The position numbers were made by a program, and so were the translations under genes. Positions 12,409 to 24,159 of a stretch of 64,000 bases of DNA are shown here, piece after piece; position 1 is the first letter of the stretch, and each line of letters begins with the position of its first letter. This stretch comes from Phlebotomus papatasi (lineage: Eukaryota > Arthropoda > Insecta > Diptera > Psychodidae). A model generated the notes under the pieces. It worked only from the letters and a program-made list of their open reading frames with translations. It ran no database searches and was not told where the DNA came from. The stretch spans positions 63,994,712-64,058,711 of the forward strand of contig NC_077224.1 of assembly GCF_024763615.1 (NCBI RefSeq). The letters run 5' to 3'.

Positions 12409-12532
12409 GGAGATCTTACTGACGCAATAGGCAAACCGTTAGGTCTTGGGCAGATGAGATCTCTAACTCGACTCTCACAATTGCGAATTCGAGTATCGCC
12501 CGGTGCAAGCAACTGAATGTCTAGAAAAAAGA
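12409..12532 (+). mobile_element. tRNA-derived SINE, 5' fragment
   Basis: Matches the head of the 11606-11890 SINE, here on the plus strand: degenerate A box TGACGCAATAGGCAA, B box GAATTCGAGTATCGC, then CCGGTGCAAGCAACTGAAT and CTAGAAAAAAG. The body and A tail are missing. More diverged than the full copy. Confidence 0.7.
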
Positions 12533-12589
12533 GGTAGCAATTCATCTAAAGCAAAAGCATACCAGGCTTTGCAAAGTGCTCGACATCGT

Positions 12590-12830
12590 GACTTAGATGC
12601 TATAACTCAAAAGAACTTTCGTATCATTTACTGTTCACCGGTTCTCAAACGATTTGGACCGATTCATAAATCATTCACAACATTGAACAAAATACACTTC
12701 AGGAGTATAAATTTAATTTTGGATAAAAATTAATACCGATTGGAGCATTTTCAACGTTTGACCTTGAAAAACGGTTATTAGGAATGATTCAACGGTATTT
12801 TCCACATCCATGGCAAGTTATCTTTTTTAT
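12590..12830 (+). repeat. Dispersed repeat R copy
   Basis: Shares CCGGTTCTCAAACGATTT, a GATAAAAATTAATACCGATTGG block and TGACCTTGAAAAACGG with other R copies. Confidence 0.55.
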
Positions 12831-13249
12831 ATGGAGCTATTTGAAGTCGGCTCCTTTACTCTCCTCATAGAACCGATAGGAAAAAGTTATTTAGACAGAA
12901 ATCTAGTACATTTATCCGTTTACAGGGATCAGTAACTTTCAAAAGGGCAACAGTCCCTATTTTGAAGTTATTTAGCGTAACGGTTGCAAATGCAGAGAAA
13001 TTTCCATACATGTTTGTGTAAAAGTGAGGTTTGGCTTCAATTCTACAGGCCACATGCCAGGGGGTGGTTTTTTCGTATAAGGATGACAATGAAAAAAGAG
13101 ATGGCAAAGCGTCCAAGCTTTGCAGAATGCACGAACTCACGAGATAGAGCTCACCGTGAATTAGTTTTTTTTTGCATAATCTTTTGGTATTACTGATCTA
13201 CTAGAGATCAAATTGATTCATAAATCACAAAAGCATTTGAAAATCAAAA

Positions 13250-14016
13250 AATCGGTACTTAATCGACTCATTACCGATGAAGATCGATGCAGCCGGGTTC
13301 GAAATTTCAATACCTCTCAAAAAAATCCAAATTTAACCAAATGGGGTGAAAAATAAGCCTTCCAAAGTGGTTAACCTTTTGACCTTCAAAAATTCAGAAT
13401 GGCGAATTTTCCGGTCATAGGTATGCTTGGGCGAAATGTGCGCCTGGACTAGCTCTAAAACATATCCAAAAATCATTGAAAAAGCTTGGGCCAATTTTAA
13501 GAAAAACCGAAAAAATATTTTTTTTATGGGATTTTATTTATAGGAGATGAAAAATTATTCAAAAATCGGTACTTAACCGGTTCATTACCGATGAAGTCTG
13601 ATGCAGCCGGGTTCGAAATTTCAGTACCTTTCCAAAAAATACAAATTTAATCAAATAGGTTGAAAAATAAGCCTTTCAAAGTGGTTGACCTTTGACCTTC
13701 AATAATTCAAAATGGCGAATTTTCCGGTCATAAGTATGTTTGGGCGAAATATTCGCCTGGACTAGCTCTAAAACATATCCAAAAATCATTGGAAAAGCTT
13801 GGGCCAATTTTGAGAAAAACCGAGAAAACATGGTTTTAGGGGAGGGGAGGGGAATAGAGGAAAAAGGGGAAAAACATCTAGAGATATTGTTTTTTTTTCT
13901 ATTGGCGGTCATCGAAGACTGGAAGTCGATATCTCTTTCCGTTTAAGCTCCAGAACAGTGAAAAGTTGAAAAAAGACGATTATATAACTGCTCTCTCTTT
14001 TTGAGTTCGAGCAGTA
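13250..14016 (+). repeat. Repeat S, two head-to-tail units
   Basis: Two direct copies start at about 13251 and 13565 (period about 314 bp). Each has ATCGGTACTTAA, ATTACCGATGAAG, CAGCCGGGTTCGAAATTTC, GTTGACCTTTGACC-like, GGCGAATTTTCCGGTCATA and CTAGCTCTAAAACATATCC. The second continues through a purine-rich tract to the family end GAGTTCGAGCAGTA at 14003-14016. The same family lies inverted at 60562-61262. Noncoding. Confidence 0.8.
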
Positions 14017-14336
14017 AAAATAGGATGACGCGTTTTCGAGCATTTCCAAAAAAACATGGTTTTGGAGGGGAAGGAAACGGATTTTGGGGAAAATGAGAAG
14101 CGTGCTAACGTTCGTTGGATTGTCTTATAGGTGGGTCCCCTGAAAGTCCCAAGTCGCTATCTCTTACCGTTTGGCTTCTAAAGCTGTAATGGCCGGACGG
14201 ACAAACGGACAGACAGACAAACAGCGTGACGGTAATAAAAACTCGAAATTATAGATTTACAAAATTGTACCAAAATACAACTACTGAAAATCGAGGGATT
14301 ATGATACTGTTCTCTCTGTGGAGTTCGAGCAGTAAG
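14017..14336 (+). repeat. Repeat S-related unit, diverged
   Basis: Contains the S tail motifs in order: GAGCATTTCCAAAAAAACAT, a G-rich tract, CTATCTCTTACCGTTTGGC, GGCCGGACGGAC and the end GAGTTCGAGCAGTA. The ACGGAC and AGACAGAC runs form a small simple-sequence patch. Less like the first two units than they are like each other. Confidence 0.6.
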
Positions 14337-14483
14337 AAGAGAAGTTATTGTCATATTAAAACATAATGAAATGCACCGCTTCCACCCAAAAGCTCCGGGG
14401 GCACGGAAGAAGTATACTTTTTCCGCTATGTGGATATACCCAGATAGCGGGTAAGGCACCCCTGGGCGGACTACAAATGCACA

Positions 14484-14960
14484 TAGGGGGAAGTGAGGCA
14501 CTTTTGAATTGAGGCAGCTTAGAAATCGGACTTTTTTATTCTATTTTCAAATGTATGCCTTGTCATTATGTATATTGTAGCCCTTCCGGACTACCGACGC
14601 TTACTTTCAACAGGCGGTGGCCCTCTTTTTGGGATTCACAGGCTCAGCATCCGCACTCTGAGCCTTCCCATGACACACTGACTCCACCACACATGGCGCC
14701 AGGGTGTCATACCACTCACTCTGAAGCAGGTCAGGGAGGCAACCTTGAGATTGCAATAGGAAAGGTTGCCAACGGCGAGGAATGTAACGACACGATCGCT
14801 ACTTAACCGTTTGTGGCGGAAAAATCTTCTACAATATGTATTTTACCTTCACAAATTGTGGATTTAAATCATATCATGTTGAGGTTCAGTTTAATTTAAA
14901 AATCGGAGAAAAGCTGTATTTGAAAGTTGCCCCAATTTAAAGGTGTCCCACTTCACCATA
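14484..14960. mobile_element. MITE family F, inserted in a SINE
   Basis: Ends TAGGGGGAAGTGAGGCAC and, inverted, TATGGTGAAGTGGGACAC, followed on both arms by TTTGAATTGAGGCA / TTTAAATTGGGGCA and a later AATCGGA block. TA flanks fit a mariner-type target. A GC-richer segment sits in the middle. A one-sided relative begins at 53211. Confidence 0.7.
14570..14845. other. GC-richer segment inside MITE F, origin unknown
   Basis: Base composition jumps well above the surroundings. The plus strand has an 83-codon frame (14555-14806), proline, histidine and serine rich, with no domain I recognise. The segment is bracketed by TATTGTAG and its inverse CTACAATA, so it may be a separate insertion or captured DNA. 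I do not call it a gene. Confidence 0.4.
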
Positions 14961-15013
14961 GAATATTTTTCCAACACGGGATAAATGACTTTTGCTACAT
15001 GATTACATTGTAA

Positions 15014-17014
15014 AAAACATCCCAATACGAATAATAATAAAAATTCAATGACAAAAGCCATAACATTTGCACTTTCACATCATGATTAGTAAGATAGTTA
15101 TTCTCTTCTATCACAGTTTAATGGTATACTTAAAAAAGTCATAATACTCAGTATGTCTTTTAATTCTATAACTACAGAATAATTAAGTGTGTCATAGAAT
15201 TCTATATGGTGAGTGTAAGCATGAAAATATCCTTTAATTAACCCTTTTATCACTGTAACCGGAAATTTCAAAATCAATTGCGGTTTTACAGTCAAAATAG
15301 AGTGAAATAATCTGGTTGCTGGAATGGTTTCCCATTTCACACGAATATTGCTGCTTTAATGGTAAATTTATGGATGCAGTATTTCATATAAGAATATCAG
15401 ATATTTCTTCCAATAAATAATATTGTTCGCTAAAGTAGCCGGAAGGCTGCTTTCGAAAATAGATGACAATCAGTTGAAAGTTTATGCATGTTTCTCGCAG
15501 TAAAGGGTTTTTAGTTATGTATAGTTGGGTACACAATGAATGTTTAATTAAACAACAAATTTTACATAGAACGTGTACAGCAAATAAGTACGAAAGTACT
15601 GAATAAAGCTATAAAGTCTGAATTTCTGATAGTGCGGGGGTTAGAGGGAGGAAAGTAGGGAACCATGAAATTTTGGTGAAGAGCTCAACAACTGTGATAT
15701 TTCAAATGACAGAACTTCTAATTGCTCCTTATTGAGTACTTAGTTGTTGGCTTCAGGGAAATCGTGTACCTCACGAAGTATTGCATGATATTCACTTGGG
15801 GTAAATCAATTTGTTAACTCATCAATTTTCTCCGTGTTCAACTTGAAATTCTCCTCATTTTTCCGGAACACGTGGAAAATTCTTGGTTGCAGGGAGGGTT
15901 CTTTAAGTGGTGGTGCTTAAACATAAATTTAGCTTTTCTTCCACTTCTCAGGCGCATATCTTGGATGAATAATTCCCTATATGCATATAAGGAAAAGTCT
16001 GTCGATGATGGTGGAAAAACACCTACCATATCTCTAAATTTCCTATTTGCGCAATGCAATCTGATACCCTTGTTATATATACAAGATAGGTACACCCGGC
16101 GAAATATACGATAAAAGGTAAAATTTACATGTCCGGTACACAAAATTGTTGCAGAAATACCCCCTGTTTTGCAATGATTTATTAATATTGCATGGGTTGG
16201 CTTTTCAAGTACCCCCTTAAATACTGGCTCACAAGCCTGTGAATAGGGTAGCCCCCGAAGACTCTCCACCATTGTACTTCAACTACGCCATACATCAAAA
16301 GATACAACAAAGTATTAAGGGCCAAGACTTGTTCCTCCTCTGGCAAACCGCACCACATTTTGCACACGGTTCACAGAAATTTTCCTGATACTTTAAGGAA
16401 AATTGTGTGCAAAATGGTATTACCATAATTACAACTATTACTTTAGCTTTAAGAATTCCACTGCGCGTGGTGTAATATACCCCAGAACAACGACCCAACC
16501 ATTAATGTGTGACACAATTTTTTCAAATTAAAAAGCTTCATAAATTTTTTAAATACACGCCCCAAATGCGACTTCCATGCTGTTTTTTTTTCTCCACCAA
16601 GCTACAAACTCCTGTCCGCATTATTAATTTCATAATAATACTCTTTATGACATGTCACATATTTTATGAACTCTGCTTTAATAATAAAAATCCACTATAT
16701 ATCCTCTCCCGGAGCATTTAAAAATCCATGAATCTCTGGAATATAAAAGTACTACAGTGCTATTAAGCGAACAAAGACTACACGGATTACTTTTTTAAGC
16801 CCCACAACAAATTTCGAATAATTGCCGCAAATTTAAGTAATAAATTCATATTTTTTAATAATAATAGCTACGCTACATTATAAACTGATAATTTTGTCAT
16901 TTGTTATTGATTCTTACTAAATATAACATAAAACTTTACTACATGGTTCAGTTACACTGTTAATCAGAAAATAAATCACATTAAATTGTCCAACGTTAAC
17001 TTTAAAAGAATGGT
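15014..17014. other. Noncoding DNA, no supported gene
   Basis: The longest frame, 144 codons on the minus strand at 15838-16272, shows no domain and mixed composition. I consider it chance. No paired repeats found. Confidence 0.5.
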
Positions 17015-17560
17015 GGCAAAACGTTCCAGGCCAAGTCACAGGCTTTGCAAAGTGCTGATCGTGACTTAAATGCTATTCCTCAAAAATACTTTCGCATTCT
17101 TTACCGTTTTCCAGGGGTGACATGATAACTTATTTTCGATATTATCGACTGTCGATACTGATAAATTTAAATGATAGCTGCACTGCCTATAACTAATATA
17201 GATCTTTATCAACAGTCTCATTCTTATAAGAATCTCACAGTGTATGGCCTAACAGTCTGTAAAAAGTTCTTGTTCACTTAATCTAACAGATATAGATTTA
17301 TCGATGCTATCGATTCAAAAGTGTCGGAAAGTTATCATTCCACCCCAGTTCTCAACCGATTTATAAATAACTGAAAACATCGCCCAAAATAACTTAGGGG
17401 CATTATAAATTTCGGATAAAAATTAGTTATTGGATCAGAACCCATCAGAACCAGTTCAGACTTGTCACAAATTCCAAGACCTTTCCATTAAGTCGAACTA
17501 TGACACCATTGATTGAGAAATACACTCTTTATAACCTTTTCAAACCTAAACTTAAAAAAA
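17015..17560 (+). repeat. Dispersed repeat R copy, interrupted
   Basis: R motifs are present before 17110 (GGCTTTGCAAAGTGCT, ACTTTCGCATTCTTTACCG) and after 17349 (TTCTCAACCGATTTATAA, TTTCGGATAAAAATTAG, CAAGACCTTTCC). A MITE occupies the gap. Confidence 0.65.
17112..17348. mobile_element. hAT-like MITE inside repeat R
   Basis: 237 bp with inverted ends CAGGGGTGACATGATAAC and CTGGGGTGGAATGATAAC, followed inward by TATCGA-rich arms. CAGGGGTG-type ends are common in hAT elements. No clean 8-bp target duplication is left, so the superfamily is tentative. Confidence 0.6.
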
Positions 17561-17847
17561 AAACTCATGAAAAGAGTGGGAAAAGTCTACTTTGAAATAC
17601 AAAGGGATGTGAATTTCGTTTTCATGACATTTTCCTGATCTAAAAACTGTGTCTAAAAGATTACTCCATAAAAGTGATCTTTTAGTAATCGTTATTGTAT
17701 ATTTTACTGCACTGACGGCACAAAAACGATTTTTTACTGATTATGGAAAAAAAAAATTCAATAACGGAAATTGAATTATTGACCGAACATTGTTATTTTA
17801 CCTATAGTCAAGGTCGATTTCTTATTAGTCAAAATAGATTTCTTTAT

Positions 17848-18132
17848 GGCTCCGGCACACTTTTTAGAGCATGAAAATTTCTCAAAGTCGAAATTCGAAT
17901 CCCTTTCTTTTTCACATACCTTACATATGTCTATCTTATTCTTTCGTACTCTTCTTCTTCTTTTAACCATCATTTCAAATTCAATTTAGCTTAATCGAAT
18001 TTGGAATGCAAAAGAATGAAATAGACATATGCAAAGATTGTGAGAAGGAAGGGATGTGAATTTTGAAAAAAAACAAAAAACAAAAAAAAACAAATAAAAA
18101 AACACATTTTTTAAAAGGTGTGCCAGAGCCAT
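17848..18132. mobile_element. Foldback MITE family U, copy 1
   Basis: The left arm (GGCTCCGGCACACTTTTTAG, then GAAATTCGAATCCCTTTC and CATATGTCTAT) is mirrored on the right by ATAGACATATG, GGGATGTGAATTTT and AAAAGGTGTGCCAGAGCC. A cleaner copy is at 31148-31357 and half-copies lie near 17620-17680 and 18240-18345. An A/C-rich run at 18067-18110 expands the right arm. Confidence 0.65.
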
Positions 18133-18687
18133 TAGTGATCAAATTGATTTTCATGGCTACTTACCTCTTATATTTTGCATAAACCAATGACTTTGACATT
18201 GAAATTAGTTCGAACTATTTAAACAATATTAACTGTGTTGCGATCTTCGATAAAAGACAAAAATGTGAAAGAGAAGTAAAAAATGTGAATTTTGATTTTA
18301 TGAAATTTATCTGATCTAAAAGGGGTACCAAAGGTATTACTGATCAAACTGAATTTTTATTGCTCGTTCTGAACTACTGAAGAACGAGTTTGATTTTTTA
18401 TTGTCCGAATTTGGTTTTTCTATTAATTATACAATGAATTCTGCTGCAACTATAGTCTGATACATTTTGATACATCGTATAGGTATACGGCTATACAAAG
18501 TCTCACAGTTTTCGTAGATTCTCAGTTATATAAAGAAGTTGACTAGGTATTTATCCCTGAAGAGATAAAATGGGTTTAAATGGAAAAAACGCACTCTACA
18601 TCCTTGTGCCTTTGCGCTAGGTTTCTGCCATTGTAATATTTAAAATGAATTTTGTAACATCAAATATTTGAAAGATTACACAGCCAA

Positions 18688-18796
18688 TGAAGAAGCATTT
18701 CTGCCGTTTGGCTTCGGAGGCTGGTTATCAACGCTAAGACGGCAGCAGACGCATGGGAGGGTGGGATATGTAGAGTTTGAATAAATTATTATTATT
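18688..18796 (+). mobile_element. Probable non-LTR retrotransposon 3' end
   Basis: A short GC-richer block (GCTAAGACGGCAGCAGAC, GGGAGGGTGGG) ends at once in AATAAATTATTATTATTAT. Non-LTR elements of insects often end in such a simple tail after a short untranslated region. The coding part is absent or too short to name. Confidence 0.35.
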
Positions 18797-18834
18797 ATGG
18801 AGGGTTTAATGCGATATATCACCTCTTCCCCTCA

Positions 18835-19068
18835 ATTCCAATGTTCACCTCCAAGCGGGCTAGTTACCTGGTAGGCTCCGGTACACTCAGATGAGTGATA
18901 GAAGATTGGGTAACCAGTAACCACCCAGTGGGAAATCACAAAACTGAGACTAAAGAACAAGAGGGTTGGGTAAGGAGCTAACAACCACTTTCGGTAAAAA
19001 GTAAGATTGATATGAACACAGGCCTTGTCCCTCAACAGGCCGTAGCGCTACCTAAGTAAATAAATAAG
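18835..19068 (+). mobile_element. Probable non-LTR retrotransposon 3' tail
   Basis: A GC-richer block ends in CAACAGGCCGTAGCGCTACC and then AAGTAAATAAATAAG. A GGCCGTAGCGC-type sequence followed by TAAATAAATAA is a common layout of insect non-LTR 3' ends. No reverse-transcriptase sequence is left here. Confidence 0.4.
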
Positions 19069-20048
19069 ATGAAATTTTGAAATTCTGAAACTTCGCCAAG
19101 ATTGTCCTCATGGTACTTTTTAGTTTTTCTGTTAATTTGTTGTCTACCCATAAGCCAAATGGCAAGATATATCTACCGATGCATCATCAGTAACCCCTCA
19201 TTCCTCATAATTCGATATTATCCCAAGACAAGATACAATGTTTTTTTTCTTTTTCACTACAGTCCACTTCTTTCCTTTCAAAACAAAGTCTATTAATTTG
19301 TTTCAATAAAATAGATGCACCGATTTCTTTCATATTTGAATGCGTTTTGAAGATAGCTAAAGTAAATATATCAATAACCTCTGATCCTTCCCCTTAACGA
19401 ATTTTCAATATAAAATCTTAAAGTCCTCTAAAAGTGTTTTATTTTTAACCTATCTATTAATATTGATTAAAAGAAAGAGATGAAAGTATTCGAAAGTACA
19501 AACTTTTTACCAATTGTCAATTTCTGATGATTCATGAACTTGTATCGATTATAAGTCAGTACGCACCAAAACGAGTCAAGCATAACACGAAGTTGAGATG
19601 CTTTGCCTCTTTTTTAATTGCTTTAATATTATCACCATTTATATCTCTATTTTCAATATTATAATATTTGTATTGCAAATTGATAAAAATATCATTTTTT
19701 CACCAAATAATTTAAAAATTTTATCTTAAAATAAATTGCAATCCTATGCATGAATTAATTTATTATTTAATCCAAAATCACCTTTTATGTTAAAACCAAA
19801 ACATACCAATTTACTTTGTTTTAATGATTATAAAATGTATGAATTTTATAAAGAGCCATTAAACACAATTTTGTCTCAAAATTTTATGTAGCAGTGGCTG
19901 ATTATAAAGCGAAATTACTTTGGCAATAAATCTGAAAATGAGTTTTCGATATTTCACACAATAAATTTTTTAATGGTTGATCCACGCTGATTACCAAAAG
20001 TAACAGGCACGATGAAGAAATTATTTGACTTCAATTTTAAGCATACAG

Positions 20049-20269
20049 TAGGGGGAGGTGGGGCTACTTTGAGCTGTGGGGCTAAATTGTTATACGATTT
20101 TTTCGCCTGTTTCTAATGGAAACTGGGTTTAAACATGATATAATTTCGATAGAAAAAATAATTGTGGATCTAAATAAAATAATTGTAACGACCAGCTTCA
20201 TTTAGAAATAGACGGAAAGGTAATATAACATTCTAGCCCCACAGCTTAATGTAGCCCCACCTACCCCTA
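20049..20269. mobile_element. MITE family D, copy 1
   Basis: 221 bp with ends TAGGGGGAGGTGGGGCTAC and, inverted, TAGGGGTAGGTGGGGCTAC, continuing inward with (T/A)GAGCTGTGGGGCTA on the left arm and its match on the right. A second copy lies at 36436-36639. TA at both borders. Noncoding. Confidence 0.85.
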
Positions 20270-22759
20270 CACAAGAAGTTCATAAAGGGAAGTTTAGGGT
20301 AGTTCTATGACCGCAGTAAGTACCTTTCAAAAATGAACTTCGTGCACTGCATAATAGGGGCAGTATTACTTAAAATGACCATGGAAAATCAAATTTAAAA
20401 TGTAGATTAATTATAACGAATAATAACAAAATGATGCATAAATTGTAACATATCTTTTTCAAAAATAATTTCTTTTGTTAGAAGAATTGTTTGGATACTG
20501 CTATGTAAAAAAAGCATTATATACCTTAATTCTTAATTTAAAAAAAAAAAAAAACAATAAAAATTAGAAGACTATGATTTTTATTCGGTATCTAAAAGTT
20601 TTTCGTTTATTGTGAACTTAAGAAATTTAAAAGATGAGATTTATTGTAATGTAAACACGATTTCTCGGTAGGAACAATAATTTATAGAGTATCAATAAAT
20701 AAAATCATGTTTCTGAATTGGGTTAACATAAAAGTTTGAAATATTTCAATATGTACGTTTGTTTGAAGTTTGAATGTATGAAGAAATGCGATTTATTGTG
20801 TTAAACTTCGTGTGCGGAGGCAAAATGAAATTACTCCATTGAGGAGCCGCGGAAACAGATAAAGTGCACAATTCTAGAGACGCGTGTGAAAAATTCTTCT
20901 CTTTTCAGTATTTCAGGGTCTCTATATTCTACATCCCCTCATCCTTGACAGTCTACTCCATATAGTAGATATGTACGAGTTATATGCAAAATCCTTCTCT
21001 TCACTTGCAATAACAAAGTCATGAAGAAGAGTCGTGTGAGTGGTGGCTGTAAAATGGATTCTTAGCATTTCCATTGAACACGAATTTCTTCAATTTGCCG
21101 ATGAGATCTTCTTTTGCTGCCAGACTCTTTCTCCACTTTCATTGTGCGAGCATTTTAAGTGAATTGAACAATTTTACCATTGAAAAGAGGATGAGGCTGG
21201 TGTGTGTGTGTATTTTATTGCAGAAAATTTTCTATTGAGCTATATAGTGTACTGCATGACAACCAAATGTACCATATTCTATGCATATGAAGATTACTTT
21301 TAGGGGGAGTAAAAGTAGAAGCTTTTCTTGGAGATTTCCACAATCACGCACAAACTGAGGATGAAAGCCAGACAATCGATTGGGTTTTCCTTATTCGATT
21401 ACAAATTTATTGCTCAGGAAATTCAATCGTATCACTCGCCAGTTGCCTTCTCTTTTAGCCAAAAGTTACACCATTCTCTCTCCCTATTCTAGCACCACGA
21501 GCCAAAAGGAATTGAATTTGAATTAAAGTTTAGTAGATTTTTCCGCAAAATCTCCTACACATTTCTATGTCAGACATTTGATAACAAAGGCAAACATAGA
21601 ACCTTAATAGTTCTGTGCAAAAGCTTTTAAGCTCTTTCACTCATTACATAGCCAGAGACAATTTAATCCAACAGGTACGATGGATGTTGCTAATTTTCCT
21701 CATTTGTTAAGTTGGCTTTTTAAATAAAGCCACTGTCATATGTGAACTTTCACAGCTGAAATGTATTATCTGAAGTTAATATGGAACGTTATGAAAATTA
21801 TTTTATGAGAACAATGGTGTAGGAAAATTCGCGACTTGCTAAAACTTGTGAGTTGCCTATTTTTGCATATTTTTCTCTATTATGGCCTCTACATACTAGA
21901 GAAATTTATGTCCATACCGAAACAAACTTACATTGTTGTTTAAACTAGTTCATTGATTATTATTTATTATATCACAAGAATCCTTTCAGCACTAAAACAA
22001 ATAATGATAGGCCTAGCTCACCTTAATAGATCAGTAAACCTTGCAAATGCAATTTTCATATTAAAACCAATATAATTTGGAATTTTTATAGACTAATAAA
22101 AAATTATATGTGGTTGAATTACAGATTAGATAATCCTTGTCATTACTTCTTAAGTAACGTTATGCCCTAGGAACACTTAAGACTTAAGTTGAGAGGCGGC
22201 TTAAGGGGTAACATGGGTTTCTCATGTTTTTATTTTTTTTTTATTTTGTAGTATAACATTTGAAAAATATTTTCTGAAAATTTCAAGTCAATTGGAGTAA
22301 AACTCTCGGAGATAGAGCAGTTTTAGTTATGCATTCCGCCCGCGCGCGCATATTATTGTAAAACTTTAAATGCGTTTTTTCTCAAAACACCGTTTTACAA
22401 TGTGGTATAAGTCAATTATTTAGAGTCTACTGAACCGATCTTTCTTAAATTGCATACTTGTTTGAGAAGTATTATATAGTGTTTGAACGAAGGATTTGCA
22501 CTTCCTTTAATCAGAACCATTTTTACAATACAAAATGTGTTGAAAAATAGGATAAAATTGATACGTTTTTACAAAAACTTTTGCCAAAAATTCAAATTTT
22601 GTTTTTTTCAAAAAACCTTCGTTCATCCAACTAATCCTCTAACTAACTGGTCCAACTAACCCTCTAGCAGAGTATATTCCTGGATTCTACTTTAGGGAAG
22701 TCTGCTCCTTCGATTTCCTCTGTAAAATTTTGGGTAGCAGGCGTAGCAGAGTGTAGGTG
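20270..22759. other. Long noncoding stretch, no gene seen
   Basis: 20800-22000 is the least repetitive part of the upstream region and looks like unique intergenic DNA. A one-sided match to the small PIF-like MITE (AAGTTGAGAGGCGGCTTAAG) is at about 22173-22205. TATGGCCTCTACATACTAGAG at 21882 resembles one end of the MITE at 50107-50251. Confidence 0.5.
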
Positions 22760-22958
22760 TAGGGGAAACTGTGGCATCACCAAACACGGGGTACCACCCA
22801 ACACTAATTTTTATTTCTAAACTACTTGGACTATCTCGGCCATTCCTTTAGTGGACAAGCATCCCTATAGTGCCTATAAATTCCTTTCGGTCTTATCCTC
22901 TGATATCCAATATCCGATTAAAAAATCGCAGTGTTTGGTGGTACCCCAGTTTCCCCTA
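22760..22958. mobile_element. MITE family B
   Basis: 199 bp with ends TAGGGGAAACTGTGGCATC and, inverted, TAGGGGAAACTGGGGTACC, both followed by ACCAAACAC. A third, well-matching end of this family faces them at 24110-24159 (TAGGGGAAACTGGGGCACC when inverted). The 22760-24159 interval may therefore be a larger composite with the mariner remnant as cargo. Confidence 0.75.
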
Positions 22959-23760
22959 AGAGTAGTCGAAAGAGCTTGAATAATGGTCAACGCACTGATC
23001 GCCCTAAAGAGGCATCCTCGGTGGGAAATGTGAAGAAAATCCAAAAAATGATATTTAGTGATTGTCGATTGAAAGTGCATGAGTTTGCTGACATGTCAGG
23101 CCTTTCAAAAAGTGCCGTACATCGCATATTGACAGAAAATTTGAACATGAGAAAGCTTTGTACAAGATGGGTACCGCGTTTGCTCACACCGGAGCAAAAA
23201 CAGCCTCGTGTCGCGATGGCAAAAACCAAGGAATTGAAGTTCGAAGTTCGAACTGCTTCCCCACGCCCCCTACTCTCCAGATTTGGCCCCATCGGATATT
23301 TCCTGTTCCCAAATATGAAAAAAATGGCTGGGTGGGCAAAAATTTTCCAACAATACTGAGGTCGAGCTTGCAGTTGACGCCTATTTCAACGACCTGGACG
23401 GAACCTTGTAAGATGCAGGGGGTGACATTAGCTCTGAAAAGTGCGACCAGTTTTAGTGTAAATTTTTTCCCGTTTTCGTACAAATTTCACGAGATATCTC
23501 CGAAACTATGTAGGTTGCCAATTTGGGGTTTTCGGTTGCCTATTCTCTATTAAATTGGCTTTTATTTTATATTTGTATTAATTTCTAATTCATTCTACAA
23601 TGACAGAAAACAGCTAATAAATTCAAAAGTTTTTTCGGCACGCTAGAAACATATGGGAAACATAGGAAACGTCATGCCCCTGATAAAATGGGTATAGAGG
23701 CTGTGCAGCATCGCTGGGAAAAGTGTGTCGACCTACAAGGAGACTATGTTGAGAAATAAA
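22959..23760 (+). pseudogene. Broken mariner-like transposase
   Basis: Three blocks in family order but different frames. The first (about 22960-23215) encodes the N-terminal helix-turn-helix region typical of mariner transposases: a SLNNGQRTDRPKE-like linker, then KSAVHRILTENLNMRKL, then a WVPRLLTPEQKQ motif. The second (about 23258-23395) carries the C-terminal SP-LAP-D-FLFPNMKKW-like motif and a V-AYFNDLD-like tail. The third (about 23680-23757) encodes HRWEKCVDLQGDYVEK and a stop. The catalytic core between blocks one and two is deleted and about 280 bp of other sequence separates blocks two and three. The element cannot make transposase. Block one starts exactly where MITE B ends. Confidence 0.85.
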
Positions 23761-24159
23761 AAAGTAAAGTTCAAAATATTTTATTTATTTTTCACTCCGA
23801 GACCAGGAACTTCTGGGACTGCCCTCGAAGCTCTTGCCATATTAATTTTTTTTTTACCAGTCAATGACTTCCTTTCAATCTTCGTTTTCCTTTGTTTTAA
23901 AGATGTGATAATAATCTGAATTTATAGATAGAGGTCGTGTCAGAGTTCCTACACTCTCCAAGACTCTTCTCTCGTGAAAATATTTGCTGAATGTAACTCA
24001 ATATGATTGCAATAGACTTTGGGTCGAAACCAAAAAATATAATATATTTCTATAGGGATGCTTTTCCACGAAAAAATGTTTGTTATATTTCAAGTGACTT
24101 AGAAATAAAAATCACTGTTCGGTGCCACCCTGTGTTCGGTGGTGCCCCAGTTTCCCCTA

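Larger units (their letters stand above)
14349..15013 (+). mobile_element. SINE tail copy split by MITE F
   Basis: 14349-14483 matches the 3' half of the SINE (AATGCACCGC, then CCTGGGCGG and CTACAA). The match resumes after the insert at 14961 with TTCCAACACGGGATAA and CATTGTAAAA, as at the end of the 11606-11890 copy. The break carries TA on both sides, so element F inserted after this SINE copy was already in place. Confidence 0.7.
18133..20048. other. Noncoding DNA holding two non-LTR tails
   Basis: Apart from the two retroelement tails listed separately and a half-copy of family U near 18240-18345, this is AT-rich unique-looking DNA with no coding signal. 19600-20040 is very AT-rich. Confidence 0.5.

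Noticed and set aside
13250..14016. CRISPR array or bacterial repeat
   Set aside because: Units are over 300 bp without short spacers, and the window is eukaryotic.
14555..14806. 83-codon frame in the GC-rich block
   Set aside because: No family recognised and no clear start or splice sites. Kept only as a composition anomaly.
15838..16272. 144-codon minus-strand frame
   Set aside because: Longest frame outside the two genes, but no domain, no conserved motif and no splice context. Overlapping frames on both strands show the same composition.
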